Source of the DNA: Callipepla californica brunnescens
Taxonomy: Eukaryota; Chordata; Aves; Galliformes; Odontophoridae
Length of the DNA stretch: 64,000 bases
Assembly: GCA_023055505.1 (NCBI GenBank)
Contig: JALIRH010000036.1
Span: 2,046,001-2,110,000, forward strand
Direction of reading: 5' to 3'
Position 1 is the stretch's first letter. Each line of letters starts with the position of its first letter. Below are positions 10,101 through 20,600 of this stretch, piece by piece. Both the position numbers and the translations under genes were made by a program. The notes below the pieces were generated by a model. The model searched no databases, was not told the DNA's origin, and saw only the letters and a list, made by a program, of their open reading frames with translations.

Positions 10101-11433
10101 TTCAGGAGATGGCAGTGTGACTTGTGGTGATGACAGGAAGCTTGGAGGAAGAGAGGTCAGAGCCTGCTTTCCTTATTCTGGGCTGTAACTCAGACCCACA
10201 TCGTTTCATTCCACCAGATAAAGCCTCCCCAGCGGCAGGCGTGAACATTTTTCCTGGCTCAGTTACTAATGTTCAACAAAGGAGCCTCCCTTATCTGGAG
10301 CTACATGGCACTAGACTCTGGTGGCATACCAGCTCGTTAACACTCAGCAGATGGATTCAAAAAACAATGCACAGCTGCTCTCCAAGTGAAGCCACGCGGA
10401 GGACTGCCCTGCCAACAGCCCAATGCCACCCCAGGGTGACAGAAAAGCCATTCTGCCACGGCCCCTTCTCCCCACCTGAGGTTTTGTCCTCCAGCTTGAT
10501 GAAGGCAGTCTTGCCCTTGGCGGTGATACGCAGCCGGCCGCTCCATGCTGGCTGGTCAAGCTGCCACTCTGCAGCTCTGCAAAGAGAAGAAAAAGGTGAC
10601 TGGTCTCTGGGCGACCCTGCAGTCCCCAGGCAGCAGCACAGAGATGATTTTATGGCACGGTAATATCACAGAGCCTCCTGAGACTGCATGTGAGGGAACC
10701 TGCTCACACCTGGGCTCGCTGCAGGCAGGCAGCACGCATCACCAGCCCTCTCATCTCAGCCCAAATCTGCTGACCACCTGCAGAACAGAGCCATAGTTCT
10801 GCACTGCACAACGCAGAAAGGTTTCACTTCCCTTTCTGCCAGAAAACAGCTTTAGGGCAGCGCAAGCCACGCTGCTGAAGGCATTCCTTGTGGAATAGCT
10901 CCACTTTCCATGGAGTGCTTCGGGTTGGACACCTCCTGTTATAGGAACAGCACCCAGCGGATCAAGCTGCCCCTTCAGCCCGGCCTGGAACACCTCCAGG
11001 GATGGGACACCCAACAGCCCGTGCCAGAGCATCACCGCCTCAGGGCGAAGAACGTCTCCCTGCTCCATTCCCCCTTATCCTACCGCGTCCCACAGTCCCT
11101 CCAGCCACCGCGGGTACCGCAAGGCCGTTATAACCCTCCCTCAGCCCTCCTGCCCGCTCGGACTGGATGACCTCGGAGCTCTTTTCCCAATCTCGGCGTT
11201 TCCATCGCCCTCCTCCAGGCACCACAACCCGGGCCCTCAGCCTCTCCTCACAACGGAGCTGAGAGGGCCCAACAGCGGGGCCCGGCCGCCGGCGGGAGCC
11301 CCGAGGCCGCACCGGGCCCTACCCCCCGCGTCTCACCGCACCTGTAGCCGCGGTTGGAGGCTCTCGGCGGCACTCGGTAGACGTGCACGGCCGGCTTCAC
11401 GCACAGCACCGCCTCGTACTCCTCCTCCGCCAT
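7078..11433 (-). CDS. NECAP2: NECAP endocytosis-associated protein 2, complete, 8 exons, 266 aa
   Basis: NECAP proteins are adaptor-associated factors of clathrin-coated vesicles. They bind AP-2 (and for NECAP2 also AP-1) and act in endocytosis and endosomal recycling. The CDS joins 11342-11433, 10476-10576, 9842-9946, 9105-9186, 8846-8954, 8020-8200, 7410-7491 and 7078-7126 to exactly 801 bp. Residues 1 to about 130 form the PH-like PHear domain ([39 protein letters not shown]). A proline-rich linker follows (LLPPPPGG near 187-194), then WGDF (244-247) and the C-terminal WVQF (263-266), both WxxF adaptor-appendage-binding motifs. Length is close to human (263 aa). All introns are GT-AG. The start has a strong context (gccATGG) in a CpG island. 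The NMKKKE block and WVQF ending separate it from NECAP1 in my recollection. Confidence 0.97.
7410..7491 (-). CDS. NECAP2: NECAP2 coding exon 7
   Basis: Encodes [20 protein letters not shown] then WGDFKAS (residues 224-250). WGDF is an internal WxxF-type motif. The donor is GTGAGG. Confidence 0.93.
8020..8200 (-). CDS. NECAP2: NECAP2 coding exon 6, proline-rich linker
   Basis: Encodes [18 protein letters not shown] through [10 protein letters not shown] (residues 164-223). The acceptor is CTTTCAG and the donor GTCTGT. The second half diverges from mammals, as expected for a disordered linker. A 528-bp intron follows. Confidence 0.93.
8846..8954 (-). CDS. NECAP2: NECAP2 coding exon 5
   Basis: Encodes [20 protein letters not shown] and ends KLNIA (residues 127-163). 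The acceptor is CTGCAG and the donor GTGAGG. The following 645-bp intron shows nothing recognisable. Confidence 0.95.
9105..9186 (-). CDS. NECAP2: NECAP2 coding exon 4
   Basis: Encodes [20 protein letters not shown] then ALQDHF (residues 100-126), with a clean GTGAGT donor. Human has GDRGD where this protein has VDRGD. Confidence 0.95.
9842..9946 (-). CDS. NECAP2: NECAP2 coding exon 3
   Basis: Encodes [20 protein letters not shown] through [11 protein letters not shown] (residues 65-99). The acceptor is TTTCCAG and the donor GTGTGA. A 529-bp intron precedes it and a 655-bp intron follows; neither shows anything recognisable. Confidence 0.95.
10476..10576 (-). CDS. NECAP2: NECAP2 coding exon 2
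   Basis: Encodes [20 protein letters not shown] through KLEDKTS (residues 31-64) in the PHear domain. The acceptor is TTTGCAG and the donor GTGGGG. The 765-bp intron before it holds a CR1 fragment. Confidence 0.95.
10940..11035 (-). mobile_element. CR1 LINE fragment
   Basis: On the plus strand, CAAGCTGCCCCTTCAGCC and GGAACACCTCCAGGGATGGG match the reverse complement of the CR1 3' region. It lies in NECAP2 intron 1; the boundaries are approximate. Confidence 0.75.
11342..11433 (-). CDS. NECAP2: NECAP2 coding exon 1
   Basis: Encodes residues 1-30, [20 protein letters not shown] onward, with the ATG at 11431-11433 and donor GTGCGG. A second GT six bases downstream (GTGAGA) is rejected because only the first keeps phase with exon 2. 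Confidence 0.95.
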
Positions 11434-11660
11434 GGCCGCCAGCGTGACGGAAGGGCGCCGGCGCCTCTATGGTACCGCCCGCGTCTCTATGGTACCGCCC
11501 GCAGAGGGGAGGGGAGAGGGGAGGAGGGGAAGCACTTCCGGTGCGTGCTGAGCGTCGCGCTTCGCAAACTGCGCCCCCTGCCGGGCGGGAGGAGCAGCGC
11601 ATGCAGCGCTCGGGAGCGGTGCGCGCTGAAGTCATAGTTCTCCCCCTAAGTCACACCAAA
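11434..11660 (-). promoter_or_regulatory. NECAP2: NECAP2 CpG-island promoter
   Basis: GC- and CpG-rich sequence directly upstream of the NECAP2 start. It contains an ETS/GABP-type site (CCGGAAGT on minus, 11534-11541), a 20-bp-period duplication (11465-11502) and a CTCF-like core at 11571-11584. There is no TATA box. The exact transcription start cannot be seen. Confidence 0.7.
11465..11502. repeat. Two-copy tandem duplication at the NECAP2 promoter
   Basis: CTCTATGGTACCGCCCGC occurs at 11465-11482 and again at 11485-11502, identical, with a 20-bp period. Confidence 0.9.
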
Positions 11661-12017
11661 AGAATAACACTGAGAACAAACTCCATCCTGCTCCTCACCC
11701 AGGCAGCCCCACAGCCTCTCCTGACAGTACCAAGCATGGGATGGACGGCAACTCAGCCTCACAACACAAAGTCGACCCAAAATTCCTCCTCCTCCCCACA
11801 CTCAGGCTTCTTTTTGTCCCCACCTCTCGCAGCCCAAAAAGGGCAGTGCCCCTCATAACCTCAGCGGGCGACAGCGACCCTATCGCAGCCAACAGACGAT
11901 GGGTTTTTGGGGTTGATCAGAGCTGGGAGCCCACGGCACCGATGCTGAAGCAGGAGCCGGGCAGCGAGCACAGGACGGGGCCACGTCCGAGCGACGAGAC
12001 GGAAGCACGCCGTGCAA
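11661..12017. other. NECAP2-SZRD1 intergenic spacer
   Basis: About 360 bp between the NECAP2 promoter and the SZRD1 3' end. No exon, repeat family or RNA gene is visible. In human the SPATA21 gene lies between these two genes. Confidence 0.65.
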
Positions 12018-12030
12018 AAGTTTAAAGACA

Positions 12031-12036
12031 TTTATT
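12031..12036 (-). terminator. SZRD1: SZRD1 distal polyadenylation signal
   Basis: AATAAA on the minus strand (plus TTTATT) about 2.5 kb after the stop, followed by GT/T-containing sequence. It is the last signal before the NECAP2 promoter. Confidence 0.75.
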
Positions 12037-12743
12037 GAAAATACAGTTTTATAAAATGTTTCTCTGCATACTCGGGCGCGCTCTGACGGGGCGGCGGGAG
12101 AAGCTCTCACCCCACCCTTTCCACCCCCCAAACGAAGGCGCGTGCCCCAGGACCGCCGTCTCGCCCTGCCCGCAGGTCGGGAGCAGCCGCCACGGCTGAG
12201 GCATCGGCGCACGGTCAGTGCTGGAGAACAAGGTCGGGTGTGCAAGGAGAAGGGCGGTAGGCACCTGAAGGATGGGAGGAAACATCTAATATTGGCAAGG
12301 TAGAGGAAGCTACGCCAGGAGGAGCTGGGGTTGGGGTTGTTTCGCCGGCCTTCTATTCTGGAATAGAAGCTACGGAGCGGGCGTTAAGGAAAGGTGCGGT
12401 GACTACAGTTATTGCTAACGTCCTTCTCCCCTCCTGCTCCCACCCACCCCCTCCCCCACCCCCAAAACAAACAAACAAAAAAAAAACAACCAACAAAAAC
12501 GGTTCCACAAACGCCTCCAGCCTGAGAGGGAGCTCAGTAAGCAGCAAGATTATAGCTTCTAAAGCCACGGAGATGGGTCGGGATCCCGGTGGGACAAGAC
12601 TTCTGCCTTTCCCACCTCGTCATCCTCCTTCACCAGTCACTCAGGGCTCCGGGGACCCGCGTGGAGGGTGACACAGGGTCAGTCAACGAGCCAACTGACA
12701 TTCTAGCAGATGCCATCTGGTTTTTTTTTTGTACACAGGTAGT

Positions 12744-12749
12744 TTTATT
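12744..12749 (-). terminator. SZRD1: SZRD1 proximal polyadenylation signal (candidate)
   Basis: A second minus-strand AATAAA, about 1.8 kb after the stop. It could give a shorter mRNA that still keeps the tandem CACTGTGA sites. Confidence 0.4.
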
Positions 12750-14349
12750 TTACCTTTTTTTAAGCCATATCTCCATCCACGTCTTCCCAGATGGGGGTTT
12801 CCCATACAACGTGGCATGGCACAGTCACTTCTGTTCAGGCAGAAGGCATCAGGTTCGCTCATATACCAAATCTGCCAAGCACAAAGCATCCAGCAACACT
12901 GCACCCGTACACAATAATCCTCTGACAGCCGACAGCAGTCCTTCTCTGGGTACTGAGCACACAGCAATCCGCCGGCCCGCGGCCATTTCAGCTGAATGAA
13001 CAGTCGAGGTCCTCATGACACGCAGGAACGCCTCAAGTCGCCCACCGTTACATCCCCTCCAAGAAGAGCCTTAGTGTTCATCTAATCCCCGGACACAGTT
13101 AATATCAACATAGGTCAGCTTTGTCTAGCGTGCATTAGGATGCAGCGCTGCGCACGGGGGGAAGCATCCATGTTCACAGCATCCTGTGACACACACCAGT
13201 TTCTCGCAGCTCTCCTCCACCACTGCCGTACTGGGAAGCTCTCAGCCTGCAAGCTGCTTCAAATCCTGTCTCTTCACGGGAGCAGGAGCAGCAAGAGCAA
13301 TCCGTTCCCTGAAGCCTAGCGGAAAGCTGGCCGTTGCCACCCGCACCGTACGACAGCAGGGAAGTTTCCAAGACTTGATTGAACGCGTTTTGATCCCGAC
13401 GTCTATGATTTCTACAAGGGTTACGTATCAGGTACAGCACCGGCTCGTACCATAGCAGAGATCAGAGCCTTCAGTCCATTGTAAGCCACTTCGGTTTCAA
13501 GCTCTGGAGCAGCAGCCGTCCCGCTCCCTGCGTTACGTCAGCCACCCAACAACGTGGGCCGGGCGGGATGCAGCTCTTGGCCGTGGGTTTACTTCACAGA
13601 GCAAATCAGAGCCACACAGCACTATTACCCTCCTAGCCTGCACGTCCAGATGCAGCAGAGCCCTAGTTCCTCGCAGTTCAGCTCTGCTGCAAGCAGTAAC
13701 AGCACAGCAGGCATTTTCGTGGGATCTGTCTACATTCCCTTCTCCCCAAATACAAAAAGATGTATTTAAAGTTTTTTTTTTTCTCTCAAGCCAGCAGAAA
13801 ACACTAGCCAAGCTTTAACAGGTGCAATACGCAAACCAGGTCATTGGACTCCACTGGCTCTGAGGCCATGGCAAGCAGAAAGGCTGGGCATCCCAGAGTC
13901 CACTTTGCTTGGCAGTGGTAGAAACACAGAACAAGAAGCTAAGTTCGTCAAACCCTACCCACTAAAGTCACAGGAATTCAGTGAAATTCCTTTTCAAACA
14001 CTTAGCTACCTCTCTCAATTAAAACAAACTAAACAGTGAAAACCCTTTCCATGCACTCCCTTGAAAGTCACTCCGATATACAAACAGAAAACAAAAGGGA
14101 AAAAAAAAATAAAGCAAAAGATATCCTTTGAAACAGAACTTGCTCTTAAAGTGATGAAGACAAAACGTGTGTCTGGGGAGGCTTCCCATTTTTATCCTAA
14201 ATCCCAGGTTATGAGTATAACAAACATTATTGCTGGCACTAGCTTCAACCAAAGTGGCACACATGACTCTTTGCACCTGTCTGAGTCCTTTCCCCTCCCC
14301 TCTCCCTTCCGCTTACAGTGACTGGGGACAGCCCTCGTCAGTTTGCCGA

Positions 14350-14426
14350 TCACAGTGCGTGGAGCGGGGAGGTCACAGTGCGTGGGGTTGGAGGTCACAG
14401 TGGGCAGAGCAAAGGGGATCACAGTG
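14350..14426 (-). promoter_or_regulatory. SZRD1: Four tandem miR-128-type seed sites in the SZRD1 3' UTR
   Basis: CACTGTGA on the mRNA strand occurs at 14419-14426, 14395-14402, 14373-14380 and 14350-14357, with 24, 22 and 23 nt between starts. CACUGUGA is the 8-mer complement of the miR-128-3p seed and contains the 7-mer (ACUGUGA) for miR-27. The sites begin about 105 nt after the stop codon. Function is inferred from seed identity and spacing only. Confidence 0.55.
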
Positions 14427-14531
14427 CAAGTAAACCAGGTAGTTCCCTTTGCTCAAGTCCATTTGTCCACCACAGCAGTGCGACCCGTGGCGGCTGACCC
14501 TGCTTTCTGCAGCATCCTCTCACACCCACGT

Positions 14532-14634
14532 TTATCTGCGTTGTTTGAAGCCTTGTGAACCATCTGGGCCCAGGGGCTGCCTAATCACATTATTGGGCTG
14601 TCTGATGTCTTCTGGTTGGGAGATCCTCGTTGGC
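14532..14634 (-). CDS. SZRD1: SZRD1 coding exon 4 (SUZ-C) with stop
   Basis: Encodes [20 protein letters not shown] through GSQGFKQRR, then TAA at 14532-14534 (residues 120-152). Confidence 0.96.
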
Positions 14635-17600
14635 CTGCAAGGAGAAAGGAGAGGACGATGCAGCGTTATCTGTGGAATGTAATATGCATGCCTTCCACAG
14701 ATACTTCTGCACTGTGCTTTGGTGGAAAGCTGCAGGACGACTGTCACAGACCTGCTGTGTTTCTCCCTGGGATAAAGGAATGTGACCAAAAATAAACTGA
14801 TACTTCATTTCTTTCCTGAAATTTTCAAAGTCTTGTTCCCAAATAGCCAAGACCTACACTACAGTTACAAAAGGAGAGGCCTTAAACAACACGTACTCAT
14901 TTCAGAGTGCTTGCTTTCAATTTTCCCATCTGACGATGGCAGCTAGTCTCAGCAGAGACAAGGTAATGTTGTGTCATAGTAATTCTGGTTGCTTGCACAC
15001 CTCTACATCCCCAACTTGCTCTCTCAAGGATTTAAGACAATCTTTATTGCCTTACTGGGCACAGGCACTTCCTTTAGCTGTCAAAAATTTGAACTGCAGG
15101 TTGGTAGGTTTGCTAACAAAATGCTCCTTTCTCCCCGGCTGGCCTCACTTTACATTACAAGGAGTACACCTCTCCCTCCTGCTTGAAGGGAGCGTGCAAG
15201 GAGCACGCACAAAGACATCACTGTCCTGTTCCCAGGGCTGAGCCTGCTCTCACCTATCTAGAATGGGTTTATCCTGCTCCTCTTCAGGGCTGGCACTGCC
15301 CAGTATTCGTTTCCTGGCCTCGGCGTACTCTGCCTCCCTCTGTGCCAGGGACTTCACAGGGAACGCCGGTCTGGTGGTGGAGTTGGGGTTGCTGAGCACG
15401 CCGTTGGTGGCTGGCCGCTTCAGGATCCGGATCTGTGGGGGGGGACCCGAGGGAACGCTGTCGTCCTGAATCACGATCGGCACTTTAGGAGGAGATTTGG
15501 ATTTTCTACTGGATAGGAAAAGGGAAAAAAAAGCAACAAACACACACACGCAACATTTGATCAGTGCTCGTTTTCACCACACGCGTGCTTTTAATTCTGT
15601 GTGCATTCCTCCCAGTCAGATGTTATTCCCATGACTAAGAGGCAGCCTGTAACAATTAAAGACCTTGTTATATTTGTAACCCTGAAGCAGTGGCAGGCAG
15701 GTTTGCAGGTTAGCTCAGCAAAGAACAGAAAACACCAACCTCTGCTGCGTTCAACACTTTGAAACTCAGCCACTGGAGACACTGAGCAGAGATAAGTTCT
15801 CTTTTGATTTGATTCACCAAAGATTCTCCCCTCCCCCACAAAAAAAATAAAAAAGAAGTGTTTACACATCTTCAAAGATATTAGTGTAAGCACCTAAACT
15901 GCAATCCTTGGCAAGGCCCTGGAGCCAGCCCTGGCCCCAGCCTATTTCAATTCCCACTGACCGTTTTCTGTGTGGGTGTGGGAATCCCATAGAAGCAATA
16001 CCACGACTCTAAGTGGCATGCTAACAACCCAAAGGAAACATACAAAAAAGATGCATCAGAAGAGATTAGAAATACCTGTGTTAGGAGGCAGTAACAAAGA
16101 CATCCCCCACTCCAACCCAAAACAAGCAGGAAAATTAAGTCTTACTGACACAAGCCATGGTGAGCCAATTTAGGCTATGATTACCTGACTCACTCATTTC
16201 ACCCTATGAGTCTATTTCTCAAGTGGCTTCACCATAGCTGGAGCTACAGCAGTCTGGGAGACCCAGCTCTGAAATAAAATCACTCCCAAGGACCTTTCTA
16301 TTGCTCTGCTACAGATTGAAGGGGCCCCCTGGTGGCATTGGTACACAGCCCCTGTTTTTTCAACTCGATGCTGACACCGTGCAGCAGTTACCTTTCCTTC
16401 TGTGTGATCTTCAGCTTCTTTTCCAACCGTCTGTCTATTTCCTATAGAAAAAGGAGGAAGAAATAAGAACATGAAAGATCATCTCAGAGTATGAATTCGC
16501 CTGCAATCACCTTCTGTTTCCCTCTTCAATACAGGGATGCCTTACTGTAAAAGGCAGAGACAGAACACCTCTCAATCTGAGGATGACCTGCTAACCAAGA
16601 GGCAGAGGAAAGCAAAACCACTACAATCGTTGTACCCACAGTACACCTACAGCAGGCTGAAGTTGCAGAGCAGAGTGGAAGGGCAACTGCGAGGTGTTCA
16701 TCTCCCCTGGAGAGCAGTTTTCATTTTCAGAACTTCAGCTGCTAAGAAATCTCTCTTATGGCCAGAAAAAAAAAAGTCCCAGAAACACTCAGCAAGGTGC
16801 TCCCAGATGGAGTGGGCACTGGCACCAGACCTCCCTGTCAGCAGCCGGGACAAACCACAGCAGCTCAGACCCGGAGCCATCCTGAGGACTAGCTGGCAGG
16901 TCTGCATTCCTGCTGCTTGCTGCAAGAACCCGCCTTCACCAAAACATCCTCGCCTTGCCTAACCTGCACTACCCAACCATGCTTTTTCCTCCTATACTTC
17001 TCCTTTGCTTCTGCAACAGAGCTGCCAAATCAATCGACACGTGGAAAGATGTCTTCATTACCCCTTAGAGCCAACAGTGTGGTTTTAACCTTGCATGTAT
17101 CATACCGAAGTTCACGTTTTGCACTTGGAGCAATTACACAGAGGAACTTTGCTAAACAGAAAAATCAAGCTCTCAGCACCTCCAAGCTCTAAGCAACCTA
17201 TCCCAGCAAGCTGCACCTCACCATTATCTTCAGATCCCCACAACTGCTGACTGTATAAAAGCTTCCTTCTTATTTAACCAACAGTGAAGAGGGGAAAAAA
17301 GTACCTGGGCGTGCCCCAGTTTCACCAGCTGATAACTGGTAATACTTCAGGAAGGGTCAAGCTCCTGGCAGGATGCAGTCACTCTGCTTTTCAGGTCGGT
17401 TTGTTTAACAACATTTCAAACCTGCTGCCAGCAGAGCATGCCCTGCTATCAAGAAGCAAGCACAGCCTGCTAAGGAGCTACACTGCCCCACACCCTCTAA
17501 CCAGCACTTCTTTGAACAGTAATTCCCCAGTGAGCAGGGAATGAATGCATGCCACAACATGACCCCAGAGTGTGGTGCTACTCATGGTTGTGCAGCCCAC

Positions 17601-20600
17601 AGTACCCTCCACCTAGAGAAATATGGTTCTGAGTTGTTTCAGAAAGGTGAAAGTGAGGCGTTGGATTTTCTATATGAGGAGGCCACAGTTGTTTCCTAGG
17701 AATAAACACAGCACTGAGCTGAAGGCCAAACCTCAGCTGAATCCCTCTGCTAAGGGCAAACACACCTGCAGCTTCCTTCCTTTTCAAGGAGACTCAAATT
17801 TCAGAGGAAAATCTCACCCCAGTGTTGCTCAGGAGGACGGAGCCTCCTGCACACATGGATGGAGGATCGGCCAGCCAGGAAGGCAGCGGGGAAGCGGATA
17901 TCCTGGCCAAGGATGGAAGTGATTTAGAGAGGCTAGCAACAAACAATGACAGCCAAACCAAGGCCAGGGGGTTAGCTCATCTTTCTACCCACCACCAGAA
18001 GAGGTTACATCCTACTATAGAACGTTTTCTCAAACTCAAATACGTGGCTGCACTCCCCCAAGGGCTGTCTGGAATGAGGCTTCCTTAAATATCCCCTCAT
18101 AAATACTTCACATGTTGGTGAGGGGTGCAGGGAGCAAGCTCACAAGCATCTCCACTCATTCATACCACAAGGGGGATTTTTCCAATGCCATACAGCAAGT
18201 ACAGAGGTCAGAGCCAGCACGCCAACCCTCAAGCACAGCACCCAGTGTTGGCTGTACAACGCACTGCCCACGGCACAATGAGCCATAAGGAAGATCCAGT
18301 TCTGCTCTCCTCTCTTCCCTTCCTGGCAGAGGAGGGGTGGCTTCGACACAAGCTATGTTTCTGCATTCCTGCAGGCTCTGTGAGTCAGTCCTGGGGTTAA
18401 CGTCACATTCTTTACCTCAGATGGCCAGATCCTGTAATTGCAAAGCATCATTTCAGCCCCACCACCTGAAAAACACCCTGATTAATGCAACTGTCACAGT
18501 GATCGAGTGCTGCCGGGCAGCTCTTCAACCTCTCATGCACCAGGGACGTCCTGTACACATCCTCTGCTGCCAGAATCCAAAGCTTCCTCATCCAGAAAGA
18601 AACATCTTTTATTTACCTAGCATACTCAACAGCGTTACAAGGAATCCTCCAAAATCTACCACCAGGACACCCAAGTGAGTCCTTCACCACCCAGATTTTC
18701 ACCCTTTCTTACAACTACCAAGCACTTCTGCTACCTCCCGTCCCATCCCTTTGGCAGCTATGAGGAGATTGATGCTGTATTTTCCTAAGCAAAAGCCACA
18801 TCACTGCAAACTCTCGATGCTTCACAGAACTCAATGTTAGTGGGCATGACAGTGATGGGCTGACAGTTGCACTTGATCTCAGAGAATCCTCCTGGTTGGA
18901 AAAGACCTATGATACTATAGGTATGGAGGAGTTCAAATGTGGAGAGCATTATCAACTCAAATGGGCAGCCCTCGACCACCAAAGCAACCCAAGGCATTAG
19001 TAAGGCACACAGTCAGCAGCTCACAATGGGGGTCACGCTGCACACAGCTACAAGCCCAAGAAGCAGAAGCAGCAGATCTGTTTGCCTGCTGATGTCATTC
19101 TGTTTGCACTGCACTCTCTCATGCTGCCTTGCCATCGAGCTGGGGATAACAAGATAAAATTAGGACCTGACTTATGGCACAAGTGCCAGAAGCACTACAA
19201 CAAGCGAAAGGCATGCACTCAGAGGAGGGGCGATCCCACATGGCACTCAAGGACACCAAGGTGCACAGGAGCTGGACAGGTCACATTGTACAAAACCAGA
19301 TATTAATCTTCTGATGGTGTGAATACATTAAGGAGCCTCCCCTAGCTCTCAAGCACATTTATAACCCAATGTTAAGCACTGTTTGTGCCCCCATGCTCTA
19401 TAAACACCCTTCTCAAAGATTAGCGGAGAATCTCAGCCAACTATTTTTAGTGCTATTATGTCTAGATGCTAAAAGAGACCCAGCAGTCAGCACGAAGAAG
19501 ACACTGTTCTTTGACATTTAAGCTGCATTTGTTGATGAGGATGTAATGGAAGCTGAGCTCCAGTCCCATCACAACCAACTTTCCACCCCAGACAAAAAAC
19601 AGCAACACATGTAAGGATCACAGTGTACCTCATGGAAATCACTTGGGCAAGAACTGCAAACAAACCTACTTAGATCCAACCCTCCTGAGATAGACTCTGA
19701 GCATCAGAGTTTGTAGTGAGGCAGGAGAACCCCAAGTTAACCCTGACTGCTGCCTCAAGCACTGGGTTGCAATAACTACAGCATTTCAGATATTTCTAAG
19801 TAATTACCCTTCAGATAGTTGCCAGCAACAGATCTCTGAACAGTTTAAAAGGCAGCAACTCCAAGCTGGGGGGAAAGGAATAACGAAGTAACTGCTGATG
19901 GACTTTTTTTTCTTTCCAGGTTTGCTGAGTAACAGTGACAGTGCTTCAGCACAGGCAAAGACTTCAGCTTCCTCCAAATCCCTTACACCAGCAGGATTGC
20001 TCCCCTCTGCCTCCAAGATTCAGTTACTTTACAGAAATCCAGAGGACATACTTGCCAAATAGGCCACACTGGAGCTCAGAACTGTCACTGATAAAGGAAG
20101 CTGTGCTCTCTTCAAAAGCCGATAACAATTCACATGCACAGCTCTGGAAAAACATTAACCACGCTCTTTGATGTATTTGCTGAGGATACCTCTGAATACA
20201 ACCTGCTACCGTGCCAAAGAACCCAGTGTGAGATCAAACCTGAAAGAGGGAATGAATCTGGAGCTGCATCCTCCCCACATCTGCACAGCAGGAGCCCCAT
20301 CCACTGAGCACAAGCACCACCAGGCACCCTGAAAACACCACCAAGCAGAAGCAGATAATCCCCAGGTAGCAAACTGACTCCTCGCTAGCTACTCATTTCT
20401 TTCCTCTGAAGATATATAAATCTTCTGTTAATTACCAGAACATTCCGATTCCTGAGGCAAGTGGGAGTCAGACTGCTCCATTAATTAATTTGCCAAGCTA
20501 CACTGCTTACGATAATCCTGGCAGCAGACCGTACCCAACGCGACGCCAAGAAAGCCGTGGATGCTTTCAGCTGTGCAGCACCTATATCTTCCATAGGCAA

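Larger units (their letters stand above)
12037..14531 (-). other. SZRD1: SZRD1 3' UTR (inferred)
   Basis: About 2.5 kb between the stop and the distal AATAAA, without coding potential or recognised repeats. It includes A/C-rich runs near 12430-12490 and four regularly spaced TCACAGTG octamers on plus (CACTGTGA in the mRNA) at 14350-14426. Confidence 0.7.
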
